A DNA stretch of 22,826 nucleotides, from NCBI GenBank assembly GCA_934875675.1, contig CAKXIK010000003.1:1-22826 (forward strand), read 5' to 3'. Both the position numbers and the translations under genes were made by a program. A model generated the notes under the pieces. The model was not told the DNA's origin. It saw nothing but the letters and a program-made list of their open reading frames with translations, and made no database searches. This document shows positions 16,356 to 22,826 of this stretch, piece by piece. Positions within the stretch are counted from its first letter, which is position 1. Every line of letters starts with the position of its first letter. This DNA comes from an uncultured bacterium. Its GTDB lineage: Bacteria; Bacillota; Clostridia; Oscillospirales; Acutalibacteraceae.

Positions 16356-16802
16356 ATGAGTGTGGTCTCGATGCATTATGTTGTCCCCGGGGATGATTTT
16401 ACCCGTGCCGGTGAGGCTTCCGGGAATGTAAAGAGGGCGCTCAAGCAGCTCGGAATTCCTTCTGACATAATCCGCCGTGTTGCAATTGCAATGTATGAAG
16501 GCGAAATTAATATGGTAATCCACGCGAACGGAGGGGATGCCTCGGTGGATGTGGATACCGATAAAATTGATATACTGCTTTCTGATTCGGGACCGGGCAT
16601 TGCAGATGTGGAAAAAGCAATGCAGGAGGGATATTCCACTGCGCCTGATCGTGTGCGGGCACTGGGATTCGGTGCGGGAATGGGTTTGCCGAACATTAAA
16701 AAGTATACCGATTCCATGCGGATTGAAACAGAACTTGGCAGGGGGACCAAGGTTTATATGACGGTGTATCTTCATCCGCAGAGTGAAGGGTTGCCGTCAT
16801 AG
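16356..16802 (+). CDS. Stand-alone HATPase_c protein (RsbW/anti-sigma-like ATP-binding)
   Basis: A 148-residue GHKL ATP-binding domain without a sensor or phosphoacceptor domain. The N box is YEGEINMVIHA (47-57), the G1 box DSGPGI (76-81), and the G2 region GFGAGMGLPNIKKY (103-116); the C-terminal GRGTKVYMTVYL closes the fold. This composition matches serine-kinase/anti-sigma proteins of the RsbW/SpoIIAB type. In this context the partner is unknown; the neighbouring iron-sulfur hydrogenase-like protein is the obvious candidate. AAGGGAGG lies 11 bases before the ATG. It stops 56 bases before the start I assign to the next gene. Confidence 0.8.
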   Translation: MSVVSMHYVVPGDDFTRAGEASGNVKRALKQLGIPSDIIRRVAIAMYEGEINMVIHANGGDASVDVDTDKIDILLSDSGPGIADVEKAMQEGYSTAPDRVRALGFGAGMGLPNIKKYTDSMRIETELGRGTKVYMTVYLHPQSEGLPS

Positions 16803-16858
16803 TTTACCCAAAGTACAGGTATTTTATAGTGAATTACATCAACAGGATGGTGAATCCA

Positions 16859-18169
16859 ATGGATAAGTTTTTTCATTCGGTTTATTTGGAAAGCGATAAA
16901 TGCCTTGGCTGCACCAACTGCATGAAGCGCTGTCCGACCGAAGCAATTCGTGTGCGCGAAGGAAAGGCAAGAATCATTGCCGAACGGTGCATTGATTGCG
17001 GTCAGTGTATTCAGCTTTGTCCTCACCACGCAAAAAAAGCGCGTGTCAACACGCTGCAAGATGTTTTTTCGGCGCAGGGAAAACGCTATCGTGTCGTGAT
17101 TCCCGCGCCTTCGCTTTACGGTCAGTTCAATCATTTGGACAGTATTGATCTGGTACTGACGGCGTTGCTTCGGATGGGGTTTGACGATGTGTTTGAAGTG
17201 GCGCAGGCAGCGGAGATTGTTTCCGAAAATACCCGCCGGATTATGCGCGCGGGAACACTGCCGAAGCCGATTATTTCTTCGGCATGTCCGGCGGTGGTAC
17301 GACTCATCCGTGTTCGTTTTCCTGACCTTTGTGATCATGTTTTGCCGGAAAAACCTCCGATGGAGGTGGCTGCCCGGTTAGCCCGCCAGAAGGCGGCAGA
17401 GAAAACGGGCTTGTCGCCGGATGAAATCTCTGTTACTTTTATTACGCCGTGCCCTGCAAAGATGACCGATGTTGCGGTGCCGATCGGCTCCCAGAAGTCG
17501 CAGGTGGATTTCGTGGTAGCGATCAGCGAAGTTTTTCCCACGCTTGCCGAGGGGATGAAGAAGATTGAACAGCCGGATGCAATCTCCAAATCGGGAATCA
17601 TCGGGGTCGGATGGGCTGGCTGCGGCGGAGAATCTGCGGCGCTGCTCAACGACCGCTATCTTGCCGCCGACGGAATCGAAAATGTGATTCGGGTGCTCGA
17701 GGAGCTGGAGGATGATCGTATTGGCGATCTGGATTTTATTGAGCTGAATGCCTGTGCGGGAGGGTGTGTCGGCGGGGTGCTTACGGTGGAGAATGCCTAT
17801 GTGGCCCGCGCAAGGCTGCAGCGTTTGCGCCGGTACCTGCCGGTTTCCTGCAATCACCTCAACAGCGAAAACAGCAAGGAACTCAGCTGGAGCAGCGTGT
17901 TGGAATATGCGCCGGTCATGAAGCTTTCCAATGATCTGGAAGAAGCTCTTCGCATGATGAACGATATCAAGGAAATTGAACAGAGGCTTCCGGGGCTGGA
18001 CTGTGGTTCCTGCGGCGCCCCTTCCTGCCGCGCTCTTGCAGAGGACATTGTGCGCGGCCTTGCACGGGAGGATGACTGCATCTTCATTTTGCGTGAACAG
18101 CTGCAGGAAGTGGCGGATCGGCTGTCCTCTATTCAGCGCTATGTACCGCCTAAGGAACATAATGAATAA
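16859..18169 (+). CDS. [FeFe]-hydrogenase-like iron-sulfur protein, probably sensory
   Basis: A 436-residue protein in three parts. A two-[4Fe-4S] ferredoxin domain has C15-x2-C18-x2-C21-x3-C25 and C44-x2-C47-x2-C50-x3-C54. An H-cluster domain follows with L1 SSACP (140-144), L2 TPCPAK (196-201) and L3 ELNACAGGC (295-303). A C-terminal FeS domain has C382-x2-C385-x4-C390-x16-C407. The four H-cluster cysteines C143, C198, C299 and C303 are kept. The proton-transfer Cys of TSCCP is Ala142, and the methionines of MPC and EVMAC are Thr196 and Asn297. Such changes mark putative sensory hydrogenases. I place the start at ATG 16859 (MDKFFHSVYL), which matches homologs; an upstream GTG at 16829 is less likely. 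It sits among HATPase, DRTGG and PHP genes rather than Hyd subunits. Confidence 0.88.
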   Translation: MDKFFHSVYLESDKCLGCTNCMKRCPTEAIRVREGKARIIAERCIDCGQCIQLCPHHAKKARVNTLQDVFSAQGKRYRVVIPAPSLYGQFNHLDSIDLVLTALLRMGFDDVFEVAQAAEIVSENTRRIMRAGTLPKPIISSACPAVVRLIRVRFPDLCDHVLPEKPPMEVAARLARQKAAEKTGLSPDEISVTFITPCPAKMTDVAVPIGSQKSQVDFVVAISEVFPTLAEGMKKIEQPDAISKSGIIGVGWAGCGGESAALLNDRYLAADGIENVIRVLEELEDDRIGDLDFIELNACAGGCVGGVLTVENAYVARARLQRLRRYLPVSCNHLNSENSKELSWSSVLEYAPVMKLSNDLEEALRMMNDIKEIEQRLPGLDCGSCGAPSCRALAEDIVRGLAREDDCIFILREQLQEVADRLSSIQRYVPPKEHNE

Positions 18170-18209
18170 CCCGGAAAAACATACCTGATCAGGAAAGGTT
18201 TGATTCAAT

Positions 18210-18554
18210 ATGACTGTACAGGATTTGCAAACTGCCTGCGGATTGCAGGCGCTTGTCAGTAATGAAAAATCGTTGGGGGGAGAGGTTTCCGGCTGCTATA
18301 TCGGCGACTTGCTCAGTTGGGCAATGAGCCGTGCCGGAGAAAAAGAGGCGTGGATTACCGTGATGGGAAATGTGAATGCCATTGCGGTAGCAGTGCTTGC
18401 AGAATGTGCCTGCATCATCCTCTGTGATCATGCCCCGCTGGATGAAGAAGCCCGAATACGGGCAGAGCAGCAGGGAGTTGTTGTGCTGCAAAGTGAAGAA
18501 CGTGCTTATACCCTTGCGCTAAAAATGGGGGCACTGCTGGCACCCAAAGAATAA
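18210..18554 (+). CDS. DRTGG-like domain protein (second copy)
   Basis: A 114-residue protein, equal in length to the first-copy gene at 15982 and alike in layout: opening helix MTVQDLQTACGLQALV, then EVSGCYIGDLLSWAMS, the strand EAWITVMGNVNAIAVAV, then CACIILCDHAPLDEEARIRAEQQGVVVLQSE. The GCYIGDLLSWAM segment is the stronger match to the DRTGG family. The two copies are diverged and look like old paralogs. The ATG follows AGGAAAGG by 9 bases. It lies between the hydrogenase-like gene and the PHP gene, 40 and 24 bases from each. Confidence 0.7.
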   Translation: MTVQDLQTACGLQALVSNEKSLGGEVSGCYIGDLLSWAMSRAGEKEAWITVMGNVNAIAVAVLAECACIILCDHAPLDEEARIRAEQQGVVVLQSEERAYTLALKMGALLAPKE

Positions 18555-18578
18555 CTGCCGGGAAGGAAGGCGGTCCGG

Positions 18579-19295
18579 TTGCGTTTTTCCTATGATCTTC
18601 ATGTGCACTCCTGCCTTTCGCCGTGCGGAGATCAGGATATGACACCCAATAATATTGTGAATCTTGCGTCCCTGCTAGAAATCAAACTTCTTGCGATCAC
18701 CGACCATAATTCCTGCGAAAACTGCGAGGCGGCAGTTGCCGTGGGGAAAAAGGCCGGTGTACTTGTTGTGCCGGGAATGGAGCTTTGCACTGCAGAAGAA
18801 ATTCACGTGGTTTGTCTGCTGCCAGATTGTGATGCCGCCCAGGCTTTTTCTGCATTTGTGAGGAAAAACAGCCCCTATTATCAAAATCGTGAGGAAATTT
18901 TCGGTGAGCAGTTATTGATGAATGAAAATGATGAAATTATCGGACATGAGAGTCAGCTGTTAATTTCGGCAAGCTCCATCCCCGTTTCGAACGTAAAAGA
19001 TGCGGTGGAAGATTTTGGAGGAATTTGCTTTCCGGCGCACATTGAAAAGGATTCCTACAGTATTCTTTCAGTACTTGGGGGGTGGCCTCCGGAATGCGGA
19101 TTTACTGCCGCAGAACTGCATGACCGCGGACGCTGTGAACAAATCGTTACACAATATCAGCTGCCGGAACGGCTGCGGCTGATTTCCAGCTCCGATGCAC
19201 ACTACCTCGAACAGCTCGGTGCGGCAGGCGATTCGGTTGAACTGCCGGAGTGCTCCATCGGGGCATTATTTTCGTTATTGCGGCAGGGAAAATAA
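18579..19295 (+). CDS. PHP-domain phosphoesterase-like protein
   Basis: A 238-residue PHP-superfamily protein. Metal-site residues are in order: H8-x-H10 (DLHVHS), D42-H43 (TDHN), E68 (GMEL), H76, H154 (FPAH), and D206-x-H208 (SSDAH). All look intact, so a metal-dependent phosphoesterase (possibly on nucleotides or phosphorylated protein) is likely, but the substrate is unknown. The start is TTG, 8 bases after AAGGAAGG. It ends the first hydrogenase block. The combination with DRTGG and HATPase genes beside Hyd genes is known in Clostridia, but its job is not established. Confidence 0.85.
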   Translation: MRFSYDLHVHSCLSPCGDQDMTPNNIVNLASLLEIKLLAITDHNSCENCEAAVAVGKKAGVLVVPGMELCTAEEIHVVCLLPDCDAAQAFSAFVRKNSPYYQNREEIFGEQLLMNENDEIIGHESQLLISASSIPVSNVKDAVEDFGGICFPAHIEKDSYSILSVLGGWPPECGFTAAELHDRGRCEQIVTQYQLPERLRLISSSDAHYLEQLGAAGDSVELPECSIGALFSLLRQGK

Positions 19296-19451
19296 TGTTT
19301 TTTACAATCCCCAAAGCAGCATTGGTTTGTACCGGAAAACGTGTATTTTCCAGATATTTCAATCCGTATAGTATTATCAATACATATATATCGATATTGT
19401 ATTATTTTTTTATATTGACGGTTGTAATCTATGGCATTTTATCATGAAAAT

Positions 19452-19460
19452 TGTTATAAT
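19452..19460 (+). promoter_or_regulatory. Extended -10 promoter of the hydC operon
   Basis: TGTTATAAT fits TG-N-TATAAT. No good -35 exists at 16-18 bases upstream. A TTGACG at 19415-19420 belongs to a weaker alternative. Predicted start near 19467. Confidence 0.6.
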
Positions 19461-19476
19461 TGGTGTTAATGTCGAA

Positions 19477-19494
19477 TTGTTAGAAAATTAACGA
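19477..19494 (+). promoter_or_regulatory. Candidate Rex operator
   Basis: TTGTTAGAAAATTAACGA matches the clostridial Rex consensus TTGTTAA-N4-TTAACAA at 12 of 14 defined positions. It lies about 10-27 bases past the predicted transcription start, where bound Rex would block elongation. Rex senses the NADH/NAD+ ratio. Confidence 0.6.
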
Positions 19495-19536
19495 TTCGGA
19501 TCAGCGAAGGCAATACAATTGCAAGGAGGAAAAGCA

Positions 19537-20031
19537 ATGCAAAAGCGAATCAGCTCAATCCCGTTTAAGGGAACACCCGAGCAGGCAACAAAGCTTGCCG
19601 AGGTGATTGAGCAGCACAAGGATCAGCAGGGTTCCGTTCTGCCGGTTCTGCAGGCAGCACAGGATATTTACGGATATCTGCCGATTGAGGTGCAGACGAT
19701 GGTGGCGGAAGGCTTGGATGTTCCGCTGGAAACCGTTTACGGTGTTTCCACGTTTTACTCCCAGTTTGCGCTCACACCCAAGGGACAGTATCATATTTCT
19801 GTTTGCCTGGGAACCGCCTGCTACGTTAAAGGTTCCGGCAAGTTGATTGAGAAGATTACCGAGAAGCTGGGGATTGGTCCGGAAGAATGCACGCCGGATG
19901 GACGGTTCTCGCTGACTGCTTGCCGCTGTGTCGGTGCCTGCGGTCTTGCTCCAGTTCTGACGGTGAATGACGATGTTTATGGTCGTCTGACTCCGGAAGA
20001 TGTGGACGACGTTCTCGCAAAGTACATGTAA
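19537..20031 (+). CDS. hydC: NAD(P)-linked hydrogenase subunit HydC/HndA (NuoE-like [2Fe-2S] protein)
   Basis: A 164-residue NuoE-type subunit that carries one [2Fe-2S] cluster and passes electrons inside electron-bifurcating [FeFe] hydrogenases. The thioredoxin-like half starts near residue 85. Ligands are C90-x4-C95 (VCLGTAC) and C131-x3-C135 (CVGACGLAP). The N-terminal helical half contains VLPVLQAAQDIYGYLP and VYGVSTFYSQF, typical of NuoE. The ATG at 19537 follows AAGGAGG by 7 bases; a TTG six codons upstream would place the ribosome site inside the gene. It opens the second hydrogenase block, behind a Rex-like site. Confidence 0.93.
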   Translation: MQKRISSIPFKGTPEQATKLAEVIEQHKDQQGSVLPVLQAAQDIYGYLPIEVQTMVAEGLDVPLETVYGVSTFYSQFALTPKGQYHISVCLGTACYVKGSGKLIEKITEKLGIGPEECTPDGRFSLTACRCVGACGLAPVLTVNDDVYGRLTPEDVDDVLAKYM

Positions 20032-20076
20032 TCCGGTGCTGTGTGCAGCGGCATCGAACGAAAGGCATGACAGACG

Positions 20077-20658
20077 ATGAGAGAGCTTTCCCTGAATGTT
20101 TTGGACATTGCGCAGAATTCCATTACGGCAGGAGCACAGCGAATTCGTATTCTGATCCGGGAAGATCCACAGCGCAGTCTGCTGCAGATCCGTGTGGAAG
20201 ACGACGGGTGCGGCATGACGCCGGAGCAGGTAAAACAGGTTTGTGACCCGTTTTACACCTCCAGAACAACCCGTAAGGTCGGGCTTGGAATCCCGCTGTT
20301 CAAAATGGCGGCAGAGATGACAGGCGGCAGCTTTCGGATTGATTCTGTACAGGGAGCTGGAACCCGGGTGGATGCAGAGTTTTGTACCGATCATGTGGAC
20401 ATGACCCCGTTGGGGGACATTAACAGCACCGTATCGCTGCTGATTCGCTGCAATCCGGACTTGGATTTTGAGTTCCGCCGTTCAGTCGGTGACAAGGAGC
20501 TGTCGTTGGATACCGCGCTGCTGCGCAGCGAACTTGGGGAAAATGTTCCGCTTAACGATGCGGATGTGATGCAGTGGATTACGGAGTATTTGCAGGAGGA
20601 AACGGATCGCATGATTGCAAAAGATCCCGTTTTTATGGAAGAAGCACCAGTCAATTGA
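20077..20658 (+). CDS. HATPase_c protein within the hyd operon
   Basis: A 193-residue GHKL ATP-binding domain: N box LDIAQNSITAGA (9-20), G1 DDGCGM (42-47), F-box DPFYTSR (57-63) and G2 GLGIPLFK (69-76). The sequence after about 115 is a 75-residue C-terminal part without a recognised motif. There is no histidine phosphoacceptor or sensor domain, so it is not a complete histidine kinase. It is one of two single-domain GHKL proteins in this island and sits between HydC and the HndB-like protein. Similar placement occurs in other clostridial hyd loci. Its target is unknown. Confidence 0.83.
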   Translation: MRELSLNVLDIAQNSITAGAQRIRILIREDPQRSLLQIRVEDDGCGMTPEQVKQVCDPFYTSRTTRKVGLGIPLFKMAAEMTGGSFRIDSVQGAGTRVDAEFCTDHVDMTPLGDINSTVSLLIRCNPDLDFEFRRSVGDKELSLDTALLRSELGENVPLNDADVMQWITEYLQEETDRMIAKDPVFMEEAPVN

Positions 20659-20728
20659 TTTTTCACTCGCTGCGGCGGGTAAATCAATCCTTTCGCGTCG
20701 GATACCGACGGGAATTTTGCCTTCGGGC
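20654..20728 (+). other. Three consecutive hairpins between the HATPase and hndB genes
   Basis: Hairpin 1: ATTGATTT (20654-20661) with AAATCAAT (20681-20688), and inside it ACTCGC with GCGGGT around a TGCG loop. Hairpin 2: CGTCGG-ATA-CCGACG (20696-20710). Hairpin 3: GCC-TTCG-GGC (20719-20728), a UUCG tetraloop. No T run follows, so read-through with RNA processing or stabilisation is likelier than termination. Confidence 0.55.
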
Positions 20729-20754
20729 ACATAGGAAAGGAAGGGTCATATAAG

Positions 20755-21123
20755 ATGAAATCGTTAGCTGAACTCAAGGCGATCAAAGAGAAAATGCAGG
20801 GTCAGATCGGTCTTCGGGAAGAAAGCGGCGCCGGCATCCGTGTGGTAGTCGGTATGGCGACCTGCGGTATTGCGGCAGGCGCACGCCCTGTTTTGAATGC
20901 ATTGGCAGAAGAAGTTGAAAAGCGCCGTCTGAGCAATGTATCAGTGACGCAAACCGGATGCATCGGTATTTGCCAGTTTGAGCCGGTTGTGGAAGTTTAT
21001 GATGTAGACGGAACCAAAACAACATATGTGAAAATGACGGCGGAGAAGGCTGTTCGCGTTGTGAATGATCATTTGGTCAACGGCAATGTGGTAACAGAAT
21101 TCACGATTGGCGCCAATTCATAA
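20755..21123 (+). CDS. hndB: HndB-like thioredoxin-fold ferredoxin
   Basis: A 122-residue protein of the (2Fe-2S) thioredoxin-like ferredoxin family that accompanies HydC/HydB in NAD(P)-linked [FeFe] hydrogenases. Key segments are VGMATCGIAAGARPVL (C37) and TGCIGICQFEP (C69-x3-C73). Only three Cys are present where a full cluster site needs four; the CGIAAGA form with a single Cys is, as I recall, shared by HndB homologs, so cluster binding is doubtful or uses another ligand. AAGGAAGG lies just upstream. It is 15 bases from hydB. Confidence 0.85.
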   Translation: MKSLAELKAIKEKMQGQIGLREESGAGIRVVVGMATCGIAAGARPVLNALAEEVEKRRLSNVSVTQTGCIGICQFEPVVEVYDVDGTKTTYVKMTAEKAVRVVNDHLVNGNVVTEFTIGANS

Positions 21124-21138
21124 TAAGGAGGAAACGGA

Positions 21139-22826
21139 ATGTATCGTTCCAATGTGCTTGTATGCGGCGGTACGGGTTGTACCTCCTCGAACAGCGAAAA
21201 AATCATTGAAACCCTGAAGGAAGAAATTGCAAAACGCGGACTGGAAAAAGAAGTTAACGTTGTGCGCACCGGCTGCTTTGGTCTTTGCGCCCTCGGTCCG
21301 ATTATGATCGTTTACCCGGAAGGCAGCTTTTATAGCCGCGTCTCGGTGGAGGATATTCCTGAGATCGTGGAAGAGCATCTGCTTAAGGGTCGCATTGTCA
21401 AGCGTCTGCTTTATCAGGAGACCGTTGTGGAGGACGGCATCAAGTCCCTCAACGAAACCGATTTCTATGCAAAGCAGCGCCGTACTGCACTGCGCAACTG
21501 CGGTGTGATTAATCCCGAAAATATTGATGAGTACATCGCCATGGACGGTTATGCCGCTCTTGGCAAGGCATTGACGGAAATGACCCCGAAACAGGTTATC
21601 GATGAGATGACGGCTTCCGGTTTGCGCGGACGCGGTGGCGCAGGCTTCCCAACCGGCCGCAAGTGGGCATTTGCCGCGGCTAATCAGGCTGATCAGAAAT
21701 ATGTTTGCTGCAACGCCGACGAAGGCGATCCGGGTGCATTCATGGATCGTTCCGTGCTGGAAGGCGACCCGCATGTGGTGCTGGAAGCAATGGCGATTGC
21801 CGGTTACGCAATCGGCGCATCGCAGGGCTATATTTATGTTCGTGCAGAATATCCGATCGCGGTTAAGCGTCTGCAAATCGCAATCGATCAGGCACACGAA
21901 TATGGTCTGCTCGGCAACAACATTTTTGATTCCGGCTTCTCATTTGATATCGAGCTTCGTCTGGGTGCAGGCGCATTCGTCTGCGGCGAAGAAACCGCAC
22001 TGATGACCTCCATTGAAGGCAAGCGCGGTGAGCCTCGTCCCCGTCCTCCATTCCCGGCAGTCAAGGGTCTGTTCGGCAAGCCGACAATTCTGAATAACGT
22101 TGAAACCTGGGCAAACGTGCCGCGCATCATTCTCAACGGTGCGGAATGGTTCAGCAGTGTCGGAACCGAAAAATCCAAGGGTACCAAGGTTTTTGCACTC
22201 GGCGGCAAAATCAAGCATACGGGCCTGGTGGAAGTTCCGATGGGCACCACTCTGCGCGAGATTGTTGATGAAATCGGAGGCGGCGTGCCAAACGGACACA
22301 AATTCAAGGCTGCACAGACCGGCGGACCTTCCGGTGGCTGTATCCCGGCAGAGCATTTTGATGTTCCGATTGATTATGATAACCTGATCGCCATCGGCTC
22401 CATGATGGGTTCCGGCGGACTGATCGTTATGGACGATACCACCTGCATGGTTGATATCGCGAAGTTCTTCCTTGAGTTTACGGTTGATGAATCCTGCGGA
22501 AAGTGCACCCCGTGCCGCGTTGGCACCAAACGCCTGTATGAGATTCTTGATAAAATCACCAAGGGCAACGGCACCATGGAGGATCTCGATCATCTGGAGC
22601 GTTTGTGCTATTACATCAAGGACAATGCACTCTGTGGTCTTGGCCAGACAGCGCCCAACCCGGTGCTTTCCACACTGCGTTACTTCCGTGATGAGTACAT
22701 TGCACACGTTGTGGACAAGAAGTGCCCCGCCGGCGTCTGCAAGGCTCTGCTGAACTATCATATTGATTCTGATAAGTGCCGCGGATGTACGCTCTGCGCA
22801 CGCAACTGCCCAGCCGGCGCAATCAG
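21139..22826 (+). CDS. hydB: NADH-binding hydrogenase subunit HydB/HndC (NuoF-like), 3' end outside window
   Basis: About 562 codons are visible and the frame is open at the right edge, so the gene is truncated. N-terminal [2Fe-2S] thioredoxin-like domain: C9, C14, C46-x3-C50. The flavin and NADH domain follows: GLRGRGGAGFPTGRKW and CNADEGDPGAF, then GAGAFVCGEETALM. The [4Fe-4S] site is ESCGKCTPCRVGT. A C-terminal ferredoxin-like part begins with CPAGVC and CRGCTLCARNCP. By family, HydB oxidises or reduces NAD(P) through FMN and, with HydA and HydC, couples this to ferredoxin and H2. The ATG follows AAGGAGG by 7 bases. HydA, the catalytic subunit, is expected just downstream. Confidence 0.95.
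   Translation, partial: MYRSNVLVCGGTGCTSSNSEKIIETLKEEIAKRGLEKEVNVVRTGCFGLCALGPIMIVYPEGSFYSRVSVEDIPEIVEEHLLKGRIVKRLLYQETVVEDGIKSLNETDFYAKQRRTALRNCGVINPENIDEYIAMDGYAALGKALTEMTPKQVIDEMTASGLRGRGGAGFPTGRKWAFAAANQADQKYVCCNADEGDPGAFMDRSVLEGDPHVVLEAMAIAGYAIGASQGYIYVRAEYPIAVKRLQIAIDQAHEYGLLGNNIFDSGFSFDIELRLGAGAFVCGEETALMTSIEGKRGEPRPRPPFPAVKGLFGKPTILNNVETWANVPRIILNGAEWFSSVGTEKSKGTKVFALGGKIKHTGLVEVPMGTTLREIVDEIGGGVPNGHKFKAAQTGGPSGGCIPAEHFDVPIDYDNLIAIGSMMGSGGLIVMDDTTCMVDIAKFFLEFTVDESCGKCTPCRVGTKRLYEILDKITKGNGTMEDLDHLERLCYYIKDNALCGLGQTAPNPVLSTLRYFRDEYIAHVVDKKCPAGVCKALLNYHIDSDKCRGCTLCARNCPAGAI

Noticed and set aside
16829..16858. Ten-residue N-terminal extension of the hydrogenase-like protein from a GTG
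   Set aside because: Family members begin at the MDKFFHSV position, and no ribosome site precedes the GTG.
19334..19351. GGAAAA/TTTTCC hairpin after the PHP gene as a terminator
   Set aside because: The stem is short and AT-rich with no following T run, so the call is too weak.

Overview
The window looks like a piece of chromosome from an anaerobic, H2-metabolising member of the Clostridia, probably of the Oscillospirales/Ruminococcaceae type. This rests on strong AGGAGG ribosome binding sites, mixed ATG/GTG/TTG starts, moderate G+C, a YtrA-type GntR/ABC operon, and an electron-bifurcating hydrogenase locus. The species cannot be named from the sequence alone. No rRNA, tRNA or CRISPR array was seen.

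Left part (1-5604). The 3' end of an AraC-family regulator is closed by a strong terminator. Next comes a decayed group II intron: a reverse-transcriptase tail broken by three frameshifts and a stop, with a recognisable domain V/VI. On the minus strand lies a GntR - ABC ATPase - permease operon with an operator palindrome over its promoter. The ATPase carries an odd Pro/Tyr/Gln-rich tail. A possible 44-codon gene diverges from this operon. A CPA2-type cation/proton antiporter (minus) diverges from a LysR regulator (plus).

Middle (5605-15617). After lysR there is a DNA-repair operon radC-uvrB-uvrA that runs into a GNAT acetyltransferase and ends at a bidirectional terminator. That terminator is shared with the convergent serine-biosynthesis pair serC-serA on the minus strand.

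Right part (15618-22826). Two co-directional blocks form a hydrogenase island. Block 1 has its own consensus promoter and five genes: a DRTGG-like protein, a stand-alone HATPase_c protein, a [FeFe]-hydrogenase-like iron-sulfur protein, a second DRTGG-like protein and a PHP phosphoesterase. The hydrogenase-like protein keeps all four H-cluster cysteines but has lost the proton-transfer cysteine and both active-site methionines. This looks like an H2- or redox-sensing module rather than a bulk hydrogenase. Block 2 starts behind an extended -10 promoter and a near-consensus Rex operator. It encodes HydC (NuoE-like), another HATPase_c protein, an HndB-like thioredoxin-fold ferredoxin, and HydB (NuoF-like, cut by the window end). 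These are the electron-input parts of an NAD(P)/ferredoxin-linked bifurcating hydrogenase, whose catalytic HydA should lie just beyond the right edge. The inferred logic is that block 1 senses H2 or redox state and reports through ATP-binding and DRTGG/PHP proteins, while Rex ties block 2 expression to NADH/NAD+.
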